DNA of 6,584 nucleotides from UBA9676 sp036005525 (GTDB taxonomy: Bacteria; Actinomycetota; Actinomycetes; Streptosporangiales; Streptosporangiaceae). Under the pieces are notes generated by a model. It made no database searches, was not told the origin of the DNA, and saw nothing but the letters and a program-made list of their open reading frames with translations. The stretch spans positions 1-6,584 of the forward strand of contig DASYQM010000492.1 in NCBI GenBank assembly GCA_036005525.1. Direction: 5' to 3'. The translations under genes and the position numbers were made by a program. Positions 1-5,138 of the stretch are shown in pieces (positions within the stretch are counted from its first letter, which is position 1; each line of letters begins with the position of its first letter).

Positions 1-12
1 CGCGGCCGCTCG

Positions 13-244
13 TCACACTGCCGTCGGGTTCCGGGATTGCTCGTGGAGGCCTGCCGGGCCGAGGATGTGGATGCTGTCTGGTGAGGTCGCCACCAGCCGG
101 TCAGCACAGAAGTCCCGCAGGACCCCGGGCCACTACCTCGCGCACCGACCCGACAGCATCGGCCAGCTCCTGCTGCGAGTCGTCACCAACGGGATAGCGA
201 CCATCGGCGGCCGGCCACGCGACGATGTACCCGGCCCGACCATC
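13..244 (-). pseudogene. Frameshifted C-terminal DNA-binding domain of a Crp/FNR-family regulator
   Basis: The minus strand encodes a recognisable Crp/FNR winged helix in two frames. The first frame (about 244 down to 125) reads GYIVAWPAADGRYPVG, then DDSQQELADAVGSVREVVAR, matching the family's TQQxLAdxvGxxRExVxR recognition region. The second frame continues with VLRDFCADRLVATSPDS, IHILGPAGL and a TGA stop at 13-15, matching the usual vLReLxxxGlVxxxxxxIxILDpxxL wing. The switch falls in the C-run at 123-126; removing one C joins the two halves exactly where the family expects. In its present frame the first half stops at 101-103. No cyclic-nucleotide or other sensor domain is visible upstream (245-413), and a tRNA fragment begins at 414, so the N-terminal part is missing or decayed. 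Recognition rests on the HTH pattern. A sequencing error is an alternative cause of the shift, but it would not explain the missing N-terminus. Confidence 0.7.
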
Positions 245-413
245 TGACTCCCCGCTGCGCGTCGGCGACAGACCGTCGGCGGATGCCGATGTCTGCCGGT
301 TCCTGGCGGCCAGCCATGTCAGATCCGGCCGATCCCGTCCCGCCAACGATCGCCAACGGATGATCAAGAGGCCCGACCGCCTCCTGGCGATCAGGCCGCT
401 GACCTGCACTTCC

Positions 414-459
414 TGGTAGCGGGGGCGGGATTTGAACCCGCGACCTCTGGGTTATGAGC
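414..459 (-). tRNA. tRNA-fMet(CAU) 3'-half remnant, probable attachment-site half
   Basis: On the minus strand this stretch is the 3' half of an initiator tRNA. It has the anticodon loop CTCATAA (452-458; anticodon CAT), then CCCAG as the 3' anticodon strand, variable loop AGGTC, a perfect T-arm (GCGGG, loop TTCAAAT, CCCGC), acceptor strand CCCCGCT, discriminator A and an encoded CCA (414-416). The CCC directly after the loop is the hallmark of initiator tRNA, whose anticodon stem has three G-C pairs. Upstream of the loop (460 rightward) the partner strand is only partly kept (CTGTG where CTGGG is expected), and no D-arm or 5' acceptor strand follows, so the gene is not functional. Integrases of actinobacterial integrative elements commonly recombine within tRNA 3' halves and leave such a fragment at the far end; here the element would extend to higher coordinates. 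Confidence 0.8.
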
Positions 460-539
460 ACAGATGGCACTGTTCAACACCAAGGCATCATCTGGCGAGT
501 CCGCCCAGCGCTCCCTGGCAGGACCCGGTTGCGAATGGA

Positions 540-731
540 TCATTTGCCGAGACCGGGCAGATCGGAAGGATTGAGCACGCGGAGATCGCTGCGAGCAAGG
601 ACGGCGAGATTGTCGGTGACCAGGATCAATCCCCGGACCTTGGCCGTGGCGGCCAGGAGGCCGTGGATGGCGGGGAGTGGGTTGCGAAGGTTCAGGTACC
701 TCCGGTCCTCCGCGATCTGGGCGGGCAGCAG
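540..731 (-). pseudogene. C-terminal remnant of a PIN-domain ribonuclease (VapC/FitB-like toxin)
   Basis: The minus frame between an in-frame stop at 732-734 and TGA at 540-542 reads AQIAEDRRYLNLRNPLPAIH, GLLAATAKVRGLILVTDNLA, then VLARSDLRVLNP and a short tail. This matches the C-terminal third of VapC/FitB PIN proteins: iAexWGxL, plPxiDgLLAATAxxhgLxlVTrN, gvxvlNP. These toxins are Mg-dependent ribonucleases normally paired with an antitoxin. Here the N-terminal half, with the first catalytic Asp and the central Glu, is absent: nothing comparable is readable upstream of 734. The conserved Asp in the xDgLLAATA motif is His (codon at 663-665). No start codon lies in the open stretch, and no antitoxin gene is adjacent. 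It ends about 75 bp from the tRNA-fMet fragment. I am fairly sure of the fold and confident it is not functional. Confidence 0.66.
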
Positions 732-1035
732 TCACGGAATGTGACGAGCGGGTGGAACGGGCGGCGGTAGCACCGCGCCGAACGCCGGATTTGAACGGCT
801 GCGATCAGTATCGGCCATCCGCGCGACGCCGTGCAGGCCAGCCGGTTAGGGCACCGGCTCAGGCGCTGTCACACGCACCCGCGAGGGTGAAGCTGCCAGT
901 CTCCTTCCGGCATTCCTTCCTGCCCGCCCGCCTGCGGCGGCGGTGGTTTGCCCTCTCCCCGATCGGCCGGCATGCGGCCAACGCGCTGCGCGCCTGACGG
1001 CCCGATGAGCGGGACGGGGCGGCCGCCCTGGGTCA

Positions 1036-1056
1036 AGCTGCCGGTCAGCTGCCGGT
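1036..1056. repeat. Tandem decamer AGCTGCCGGT
   Basis: AGCTGCCGGT occurs at 1036-1045 and again at 1047-1056, an 11-bp period that puts the two copies on about the same face of the helix. A 9/10 copy (AGCTGCCAGT) is at 891-900. It could be a binding site for a regulator of the SDR gene, but it lies more than 230 bp upstream of that start, and chance in GC-rich DNA is a fair alternative. Confidence 0.5.
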
Positions 1057-1276
1057 GTTGTGCCTGGCCGTCCTGCTGGTGATGACCGAGCCTGGACTAG
1101 TGCACGGCCGGCCGCCGCGATGCCGTTCGCGCCGTGGGTGGACATGGAGCACACCGGCGAGTCGCTGGTGTCCAACCGGGGCAAGGATGCGCTGTTGGAG
1201 GGCACGCAAGCGATCTAGGCGGTGGCGGGCATCTTCCCCGGCGAAGCCGGCAGCCCGCAAGATCGCACGCGTGGAC

Positions 1277-1282
1277 AAGGAG
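1277..1282 (+). promoter_or_regulatory. Ribosome binding site AAGGAG deciding the SDR start
   Basis: A strong Shine-Dalgarno match 6 nt before the ATG at 1289. It rules against the in-frame upstream starts, from which the frame is open back to 1055. Confidence 0.8.
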
Positions 1283-1288
1283 ATCGAA

Positions 1289-2053
1289 ATGAGAGACTTG
1301 ACCGGTAAGACGGCGCTGGTGACCGGCGCCTCGCGGGGCATCGGCCGGGCCATCGCCGAACGGCTGGGCGCCGACGGCGCCCGGGTCGCCGTGCACTACG
1401 CCAGCAACGACGCGGCCGCCAAGCAGACCGTGGCCGCCATCGAGCAGGCCGGCGGGCAGGCGTTTGTCATCCGCTGCGAGCTCGGCGTCGACGGCGACGT
1501 AGGCACCCTGTTCGCCGGCCTGGAAGCCGGGCTGAGCGGAGTGCCGCTGGACATTCTGGTCAACAACGCGGGCATCCTGGACCTCACCCCGTTCGACCAG
1601 GTCACCCCCGAAACATTCGACCGCAGCTACGCGGTCAACGTGCGGGCACCGTTCTTCATCATCCAGCGGGCCCTGCCGCTGCTGCGCGACGGCGGCCGCA
1701 TCATCAGCGTCTCCTCCGCCACCACCCGGATCGCCTCGCCGTTCACCCACTACGCGATGGGCAAGGGCGCCATCGACGTCCTGAGCCACACCCTCGCCCA
1801 GGCACTGGGTCCACGGGGCATCACCGTGAACACGGTGAACCCCGGCGTCATCGACACCGACACGGGCGCATGGATGCACAGCAGCGCGGAGGTCGAGGCG
1901 GCGATCGTGTCGGCCACCGCGCTGGGACGGGTCGGGCAGCCCGCCGACGTCGCCGGCGTGGTCGCGTTCCTCGCCTCCCACGACGCCCGCTGGGTCACCG
2001 GCGTCACGATCGAAGCCAGCGGCGGCAACTGGCTCGGACCGCCTATGAACTGA
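1289..2053 (+). CDS. SDR-family NAD(P)-dependent oxidoreductase (classical, FabG-like)
   Basis: A 254-residue cytosolic short-chain dehydrogenase/reductase, the normal length for the classical subfamily. It carries the cofactor-binding TGASRGIG (residues 12-19), the NNAG motif (92-95) and a complete catalytic tetrad: N117, S142, Y155 and K159 (YAMGK). A late PGVIDTD segment and a C-terminal EASGGNW stretch are typical of FabG-like enzymes. The Arg in TGASRGIG favours NADP(H), by family knowledge. The reaction is oxidation or reduction of a carbonyl/alcohol; the substrate cannot be read from the sequence. The ATG at 1289 is chosen because AAGGAG (1277-1282) sits 6 nt upstream; the frame stays open to 1055, but that extension (starting MLCLAVLLVM) is Arg-rich and unlike the family. 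The gene stands alone, preceded by a gene-poor stretch and followed by a convergent spacer. A true fatty-acid FabG is less likely without fab neighbours. Confidence 0.93.
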   Translation: MRDLTGKTALVTGASRGIGRAIAERLGADGARVAVHYASNDAAAKQTVAAIEQAGGQAFVIRCELGVDGDVGTLFAGLEAGLSGVPLDILVNNAGILDLTPFDQVTPETFDRSYAVNVRAPFFIIQRALPLLRDGGRIISVSSATTRIASPFTHYAMGKGAIDVLSHTLAQALGPRGITVNTVNPGVIDTDTGAWMHSSAEVEAAIVSATALGRVGQPADVAGVVAFLASHDARWVTGVTIEASGGNWLGPPMN

Positions 2054-2231
2054 GCCGTGCCACGCCCAGAGCCGTCCTATCCCGCTCCTGCGCTCCTGCG
2101 GCCCCTGGCCTTTCGGTCCCCCGGGTCCGGGGCGGCCTCGATGACAGCAGCGGGCGTAGGGAGCAGCAGCGTGCCTGAGCGCCACGTCACCAAAGACAAG
2201 CTCGTCCAACCCCTGGACGAGGGCGCGGAGT

Positions 2232-2251
2232 CGGCAGGCACCGGCCTGCCG
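2232..2251. terminator. Perfect 8-bp GC stem-loop, possible terminator without U-tract
   Basis: CGGCAGGC (2232-2239) pairs perfectly with GCCTGCCG (2244-2251) around an ACCG loop. It lies between two convergent genes, where a bidirectional terminator would be expected. No T-run follows on either strand, which is common for actinobacterial hairpins. It is 178 bp beyond the SDR stop, so it may not be the primary terminator. Confidence 0.45.
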
Positions 2252-2640
2252 CGAGCTACCCGACATGAGCCGAAACAGCAGCGCCTGATCCACACCGTCG
2301 AACACAAATGCCGAGCCTGGACGGCGGCCGGGCGGCCAAGCCCGCAGATTGCCCGTCGGCGCGGCCTCGATGATCATGCGGACGACCTATCACAACGTGC
2401 AGATCGGCGGGACTGCGCGTGTTCTCTCGGACCTGCTCCATCACTTAGCGATGTCGTGCATGGACCCGGCCCCCGCCGACCGTCGACCCGTGCAACGGAT
2501 TGGTCTCAGAGTCCGCCGTCGGGCCGGGGATGCCCGTCGATGCTGCGAACGAGTGGCAGGCCGACGCTGACTAGATCTCGCCTGACCTGGCGCGCGCCCT
2601 ATGCAGCTAAATGAGGGCGTTCACTCCAGCTGCGGGCGAT

Positions 2641-2652
2641 GTATGAACATAC
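2641..2652. repeat. AT-rich dyad GTATG-AA-CATAC
   Basis: A perfect 5-bp inverted repeat with a 2-bp centre, too tight for an RNA hairpin but suitable for a protein dimer. It stands out in GC-rich surroundings and lies about 20 bp beyond the MFS stop codon, next to the 10-bp palindrome CGGCCGGCCG (2657-2666). No gene starts nearby, so its role is unknown. Confidence 0.4.
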
Positions 2653-2671
2653 GGTTCGGCCGGCCGGGGGT

Positions 2672-4138
2672 CTAGGCGCGGACGGGGTCGGTGCGCTGGC
2701 CGGGGGCGCTGCCGCGGCTGGTCTCGGGCGCGCGCTGGGCGCCGGGGAGCCACAGGGAGAGCAGCACGGCGGCGGCGGAGAAGCCCGCGGACCACCAGAA
2801 CGCCAGGTGGAACGCGTCCGCCAGTGTGGCCGGGTGCGTGGCGATGGCGCCCTCGAGGATCACTGCCAGGACGGCGGTGCCGAACGCGCCGCCGATCTGC
2901 TGCGCGGTCCTGGTGAGCACGCTGGAGTGCGGGATCTGCTGTTTGTCCAGGCCGATGTAGCCGGCGACCATGACGGGCATGGTGACGGCTCCGAGGCCGA
3001 ACCCGCGGATGACCATCCAGACGGCGAGCAGCCATTCGCTGGTGTGCGGCCCGGCCAGGGCGAACGGAACGGTCGCGGCGGCGACGATGGCGAAGCCGGC
3101 CAGGGCGATGACGCGTGAGCCGAACCGGTCGATGTTGCTCCCGGCGACGGTGCGGGACAAGAGGGTGCCGATGCCCTGCGGGACGAGCATGACCCCGGCG
3201 GCGAGCGCGGTGGCGCCGCGGACGTCCTGGTAGTACAGCGGCAGCAGGAGCATCGCGCCGTACAGGGAGAAGCCGGAGAAGAACAGCACCGCGCTGGAAG
3301 AGCCGACTGATCGCCTGGCGAGCAGCCGGACCTCGACGAGAGGGTGGCTGTTGCGCAGCGCGTAGCCGGTGAAGGCCGCGAGCAGCGCGACGCCGGCGAC
3401 GAGCGGGACGATGACGTCGGGGTGGGCGAACCCGGCGGCGGTGCCCGCGTTGGCGAGGCCCAGCAGGACGGCCGAGGTGCCCGGCGCGACGAGGAGCAGC
3501 CCGGGCACGTCGAGCCTCGGCTTGCCGGGGCCCGGGCGGGCGGGCGCGCCGGTGTTCAGGTACCGCCAGGCAAGCAGGATGCCGATGACGCAAAACGGCA
3601 CGTTCACCCAGAACATGAACCGCCAGCTCAGGTGGGTCAGGATGGCGCCGCCGATCAGCGGGCCGAGGATCGGGCCCAGCAGCGCCGGCAGCGCGACGTA
3701 GGTGACGAGCCGGCCGAGCGACTTGCCGCCCGCGGCCTGGAAGACGAGCGTGGTCATCAGCGGGAGCATGAGGCCGCCGCCGATGCCCTGGACGACCCGC
3801 CAGCCGATGAGCGAGCCGACGTCCCACGCGAGGCTGGACCCGACCGAGCCGGCGAGGAAAACGGCGAGGGAGAAGATCCACAGCCGCTTGCCGCCGAACC
3901 GCTGCAGGCCCCAGGTGCTGAGCGGCACCGCGATGCCGAGCGCCAGCAGGTAGCCGGTGCTCGCCCACTGGATCGTCGTGACCGAGGTGTGCAGCTTCAC
4001 CGAGAGCGTGTGCAGGGCGACGCTGACGATCGTGGTATCGAAGACGACGGCCAGCCCGCCGACGACGAGGATCAGGGCGGTCCTGATCACCGCGGGGTCC
4101 AGCTTCCCGGCCGCGGGCTTGGCTGGTGTGGCTGCCAT
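2672..4138 (-). CDS. MFS multidrug efflux transporter, DHA2 (EmrB/QacA-like) family
   Basis: A 488-residue integral membrane protein, predicted to export drugs or other small molecules using the proton gradient. Family motifs appear in order: motif D1-like VFDTTIVSVAL (32-42), LQRFGGKR of motif A (78-85), RVVQGIGGG of motif B (114-122), the antiporter motif C GPILGPLIGG (155-164), then WRFMFWVNVPF (172-182), typical of DHA2. Length and hydrophobic pattern fit about 14 membrane segments; the C-terminus after the last helix is short and polar. The ATG at 4138 is chosen because the family's N-terminus begins there and a purine-rich GAGAGGGG (4143-4150) precedes it; the same frame stays open far upstream, antisense to the repressor gene. 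It is divergent from the TetR gene, with an operator-like palindrome at its predicted promoter, so repression relieved by a ligand is the likely control. Substrate unknown. Confidence 0.93.
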   Translation of the reverse strand: MAATPAKPAAGKLDPAVIRTALILVVGGLAVVFDTTIVSVALHTLSVKLHTSVTTIQWASTGYLLALGIAVPLSTWGLQRFGGKRLWIFSLAVFLAGSVGSSLAWDVGSLIGWRVVQGIGGGLMLPLMTTLVFQAAGGKSLGRLVTYVALPALLGPILGPLIGGAILTHLSWRFMFWVNVPFCVIGILLAWRYLNTGAPARPGPGKPRLDVPGLLLVAPGTSAVLLGLANAGTAAGFAHPDVIVPLVAGVALLAAFTGYALRNSHPLVEVRLLARRSVGSSSAVLFFSGFSLYGAMLLLPLYYQDVRGATALAAGVMLVPQGIGTLLSRTVAGSNIDRFGSRVIALAGFAIVAAATVPFALAGPHTSEWLLAVWMVIRGFGLGAVTMPVMVAGYIGLDKQQIPHSSVLTRTAQQIGGAFGTAVLAVILEGAIATHPATLADAFHLAFWWSAGFSAAAVLLSLWLPGAQRAPETSRGSAPGQRTDPVRA

Positions 4139-4149
4139 GCCACCCCTCT

Positions 4150-4181
4150 CTTCATAAGAGATGAATCCTTCTCTTACGAAG
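4150..4181. promoter_or_regulatory. Probable TetR-family operator, 12-bp inverted repeat
   Basis: CTTCATAAGAGA (4150-4161) and TCTCTTACGAAG (4170-4181) are inverted repeats matching at 11 of 12 positions around an 8-bp centre. The left half overlaps a second, perfect palindrome TCTCTT-CAT-AAGAGA (4147-4161). A further TCTCTTA lies at 4212-4218, so the hexamer occurs four times in the spacer. The position, between a divergent TetR gene and its transporter and over the predicted transporter -10/start region, is where such repressors bind. Confidence 0.75.
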
Positions 4182-4208
4182 GCTAGGGCACGCCGATAAG
4201 GAATGCAA
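4180..4208 (-). promoter_or_regulatory. Predicted MFS promoter, TTGCAT-17-TAGCCT
   Basis: Read on the minus strand, -35 TTGCAT (4203-4208) and -10 TAGCCT (4180-4185) are separated by exactly 17 bp. The -10 fits the loose actinobacterial TANNNT pattern; the -35 keeps TTG. Transcription would start near 4173, leaving a leader of about 35 nt containing the GAGAGGGG ribosome site, with the palindromes covering the -10 and start point. A weaker alternative, TTCGTA/TTATGA (4175-4180, 4152-4157), would leave almost no leader. Confidence 0.45.
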
Positions 4209-4235
4209 GCCTCTCTTAACTCCCCAAGGGCCGCT

Positions 4236-4853
4236 ATGCTGATTGCCGTGACCGAGCAGGCACAACGGACCCGGCAGCGGCGGCGCGGGGAGGAACTGGA
4301 GGCCGCGCTGCTGGATGCCACGTGGCAGGAACTCGTCGAGGCCGGCTTCGCCAGGCTGACGATGGAGTCGGTCGCGGCCCGCGCGAAGACGGGCGTGGCG
4401 GTGCTGTACCGGCGCTGGCCCAACAAGGACGACCTGGTGATCGCCGCCATCCGCCACCACGGCACAACGCACCCCGTCGACATCCCCGACACCGGGAGCC
4501 TGCGCGGCGACATGATCGCGCTGCTCACCAGCTTCAGCAGCACGCGGGTCAGCTTCGCCGCCACCGCCAGCGCCGTATTCTCCGGCCTGCTGTCCAGCAC
4601 CGGCCTCACCCCGGCCCAGGTGCGCGAGAAGATCCTGGCCGACCGCCCGCTGCAGTCAGACCAGGTCTTCGCCCGGGCGCACGAGCGCGGCGAGATCGAC
4701 CTCGACCGCATCCCCCCGGCCGTCCTGACCATGCCGTTCGACCTGATCCGCCACGACATGCTGATGACCTACAAGCCGATCCCGCCGGAGCGGGTCCTCG
4801 CGATCGTCGACGACCTGTTCATGCCCCTCGTCGCCACCAACCGGCCCAGATAG
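4236..4853 (+). CDS. TetR-family transcriptional repressor, likely regulator of the divergent MFS pump
   Basis: A 205-residue one-component regulator of normal family length. The N-terminal DNA-binding domain spans about residues 17-65: a first helix (EELEAALLDATWQELVEAGF), then the helix-turn-helix LTMESVAARAKTGVAVLYRR and WPNKDDLVIAAI, the standard TetR signature. The remaining ~135 residues form the helical ligand-binding and dimerisation domain, which is not conserved enough to name a ligand. It is presumed to repress the divergent efflux gene, and probably itself, through the spacer palindromes. Start choice: ATG 4236 has AAGGG (4226-4230) 5 nt upstream. GTG 4248 is the best alternative, giving a 201-residue protein whose transcript could be leaderless, because TATGCT (4235-4240) would serve as a -10 just before it. 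ATG 4203 is less likely since it overlaps the predicted transporter -35. Confidence 0.92.
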   Translation: MLIAVTEQAQRTRQRRRGEELEAALLDATWQELVEAGFARLTMESVAARAKTGVAVLYRRWPNKDDLVIAAIRHHGTTHPVDIPDTGSLRGDMIALLTSFSSTRVSFAATASAVFSGLLSSTGLTPAQVREKILADRPLQSDQVFARAHERGEIDLDRIPPAVLTMPFDLIRHDMLMTYKPIPPERVLAIVDDLFMPLVATNRPR

Positions 4854-4854
4854 C

Positions 4855-4878
4855 CCAGAAAATTGCACAACTTTCTGG
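4855..4878 (+). terminator. Stem-loop directly after the TetR stop
   Basis: CCAGAAA (4855-4861) and TTTCTGG (4872-4878) form a perfect 7-bp stem around a 10-nt loop, beginning 2 bp after the TAG stop. No T-run follows (next bases CTCACTCAC), so it is a weak terminator by the classical definition. The symmetric A-rich and T-rich arms would also suit an operator, but the position favours transcript ending. Confidence 0.5.
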
Positions 4879-5062
4879 CTCACTCACGTCTGAAGTCCGG
4901 GTCGCTGATCACGAAGGCAGACGCTGACCCCTGAATAAAGATGCGCAGGCGGGACTCGCTAACATCGGCATGAGTGCGCGTCCTGGCCGCTGCGGGCGGC
5001 GCTCCCGCCGTCCCAAATCGGCCCGTTCTGCGCAGCTCATCGGTTGGTCGCGCAAGCCTCGT

Positions 5063-5079
5063 CGCCGCCCATAGCGGCG
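5063..5079. repeat. GC hairpin CGCCGC / GCGGCG
   Basis: A perfect 6-bp stem with loop CCATA in the 285-bp spacer between the TetR gene and the VOC remnant. It could contribute to termination or be chance in GC-rich DNA. No protein is recognised in that spacer; an Arg-rich 34-codon frame (4970-5074) preceded by TAACAT is not convincing. Confidence 0.3.
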
Positions 5080-5138
5080 GCTCGGCGCGCGTTCTCGTTG
5101 ACCTGCCGTGTCGCTCAACGTGCTGCTGAAATAGTCGC

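Larger units (their letters stand above)
735..1288. other. 554-bp stretch without a convincing gene
   Basis: No frame here gives a recognisable protein. The open frames on both strands are Arg/Pro/Ala-rich, as expected by chance at this GC content. A 32-codon reading (1120-1218, plus: MPFAPWVDMEHTGESLVSNR, then GKDALLEGTQAI and a TAG stop) has protein-like composition and could be the tail of a degraded gene, but I cannot assign a family. A 10-bp tandem repeat lies at 1036-1056 with a related copy at 891-900. The promoter of the downstream SDR gene presumably lies in the last 200 bp, but I find no convincing -35/-10 pair. Confidence 0.5.
2054..2671. other. 618-bp convergent spacer between SDR and MFS genes, no recognised gene
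   Basis: Both flanking genes end into this stretch. A plus frame is open from 2057 to 2614 and minus frames are also open, but none resembles a known family and all have the irregular composition of chance frames. Structures present are a strong GC hairpin (2232-2251), a CCCC/GGGG hairpin around 2117-2132, an inverted repeat GCAGCT/AGCTGC (2603-2608 and 2628-2633) and the palindrome at 2641-2652. A 13-bp direct repeat GCGGCCTCGATGA occurs at 2132-2144 and 2361-2373. It may be decayed coding DNA plus terminator structures for both flanking transcripts. Confidence 0.5.

Noticed and set aside
225..419. Plus-strand short frames in the left 420 bp
   Set aside because: They oppose the Crp-type remnant on the minus strand or run into the tRNA fragment, and none has a ribosome site or family resemblance.
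391..735. Minus-strand 114-codon frame containing NPEVAGSNPAPAT
   Set aside because: That peptide is the well-known false translation of a tRNA 3' half; the rest of the frame is out of register with the PIN remnant.
781..815. GGATTTGAACGGCTGCGATC, reminiscent of a tRNA T-arm read on the opposite strand
   Set aside because: The T-stem does not pair properly with a 7-nt loop, and no acceptor strand, CCA or anticodon arm is present.
1097..2377. A 426-codon minus-strand frame antisense to the SDR gene
   Set aside because: The SDR frame has a full set of catalytic motifs and a ribosome site. The antisense product has no recognisable domain and is explained by codon bias.
2607..3968. A 453-codon open frame overlapping the MFS gene on the same strand in another frame
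   Set aside because: Its translation is Arg/Pro/His-rich with no motif, and the overlapped frame encodes a clear 488-residue MFS transporter. It is a GC-bias shadow.
4139..4759. Upstream extension of the MFS frame antisense to the TetR gene
   Set aside because: It would run through the operator region and the repressor gene; the family N-terminus and ribosome site place the start at 4138.
4970..5074. A 34-codon Arg-rich frame with TAACAT just upstream
   Set aside because: Composition is as expected by chance, the -10-like match is weak, and a GC hairpin overlaps its end. It cannot be separated from noise.
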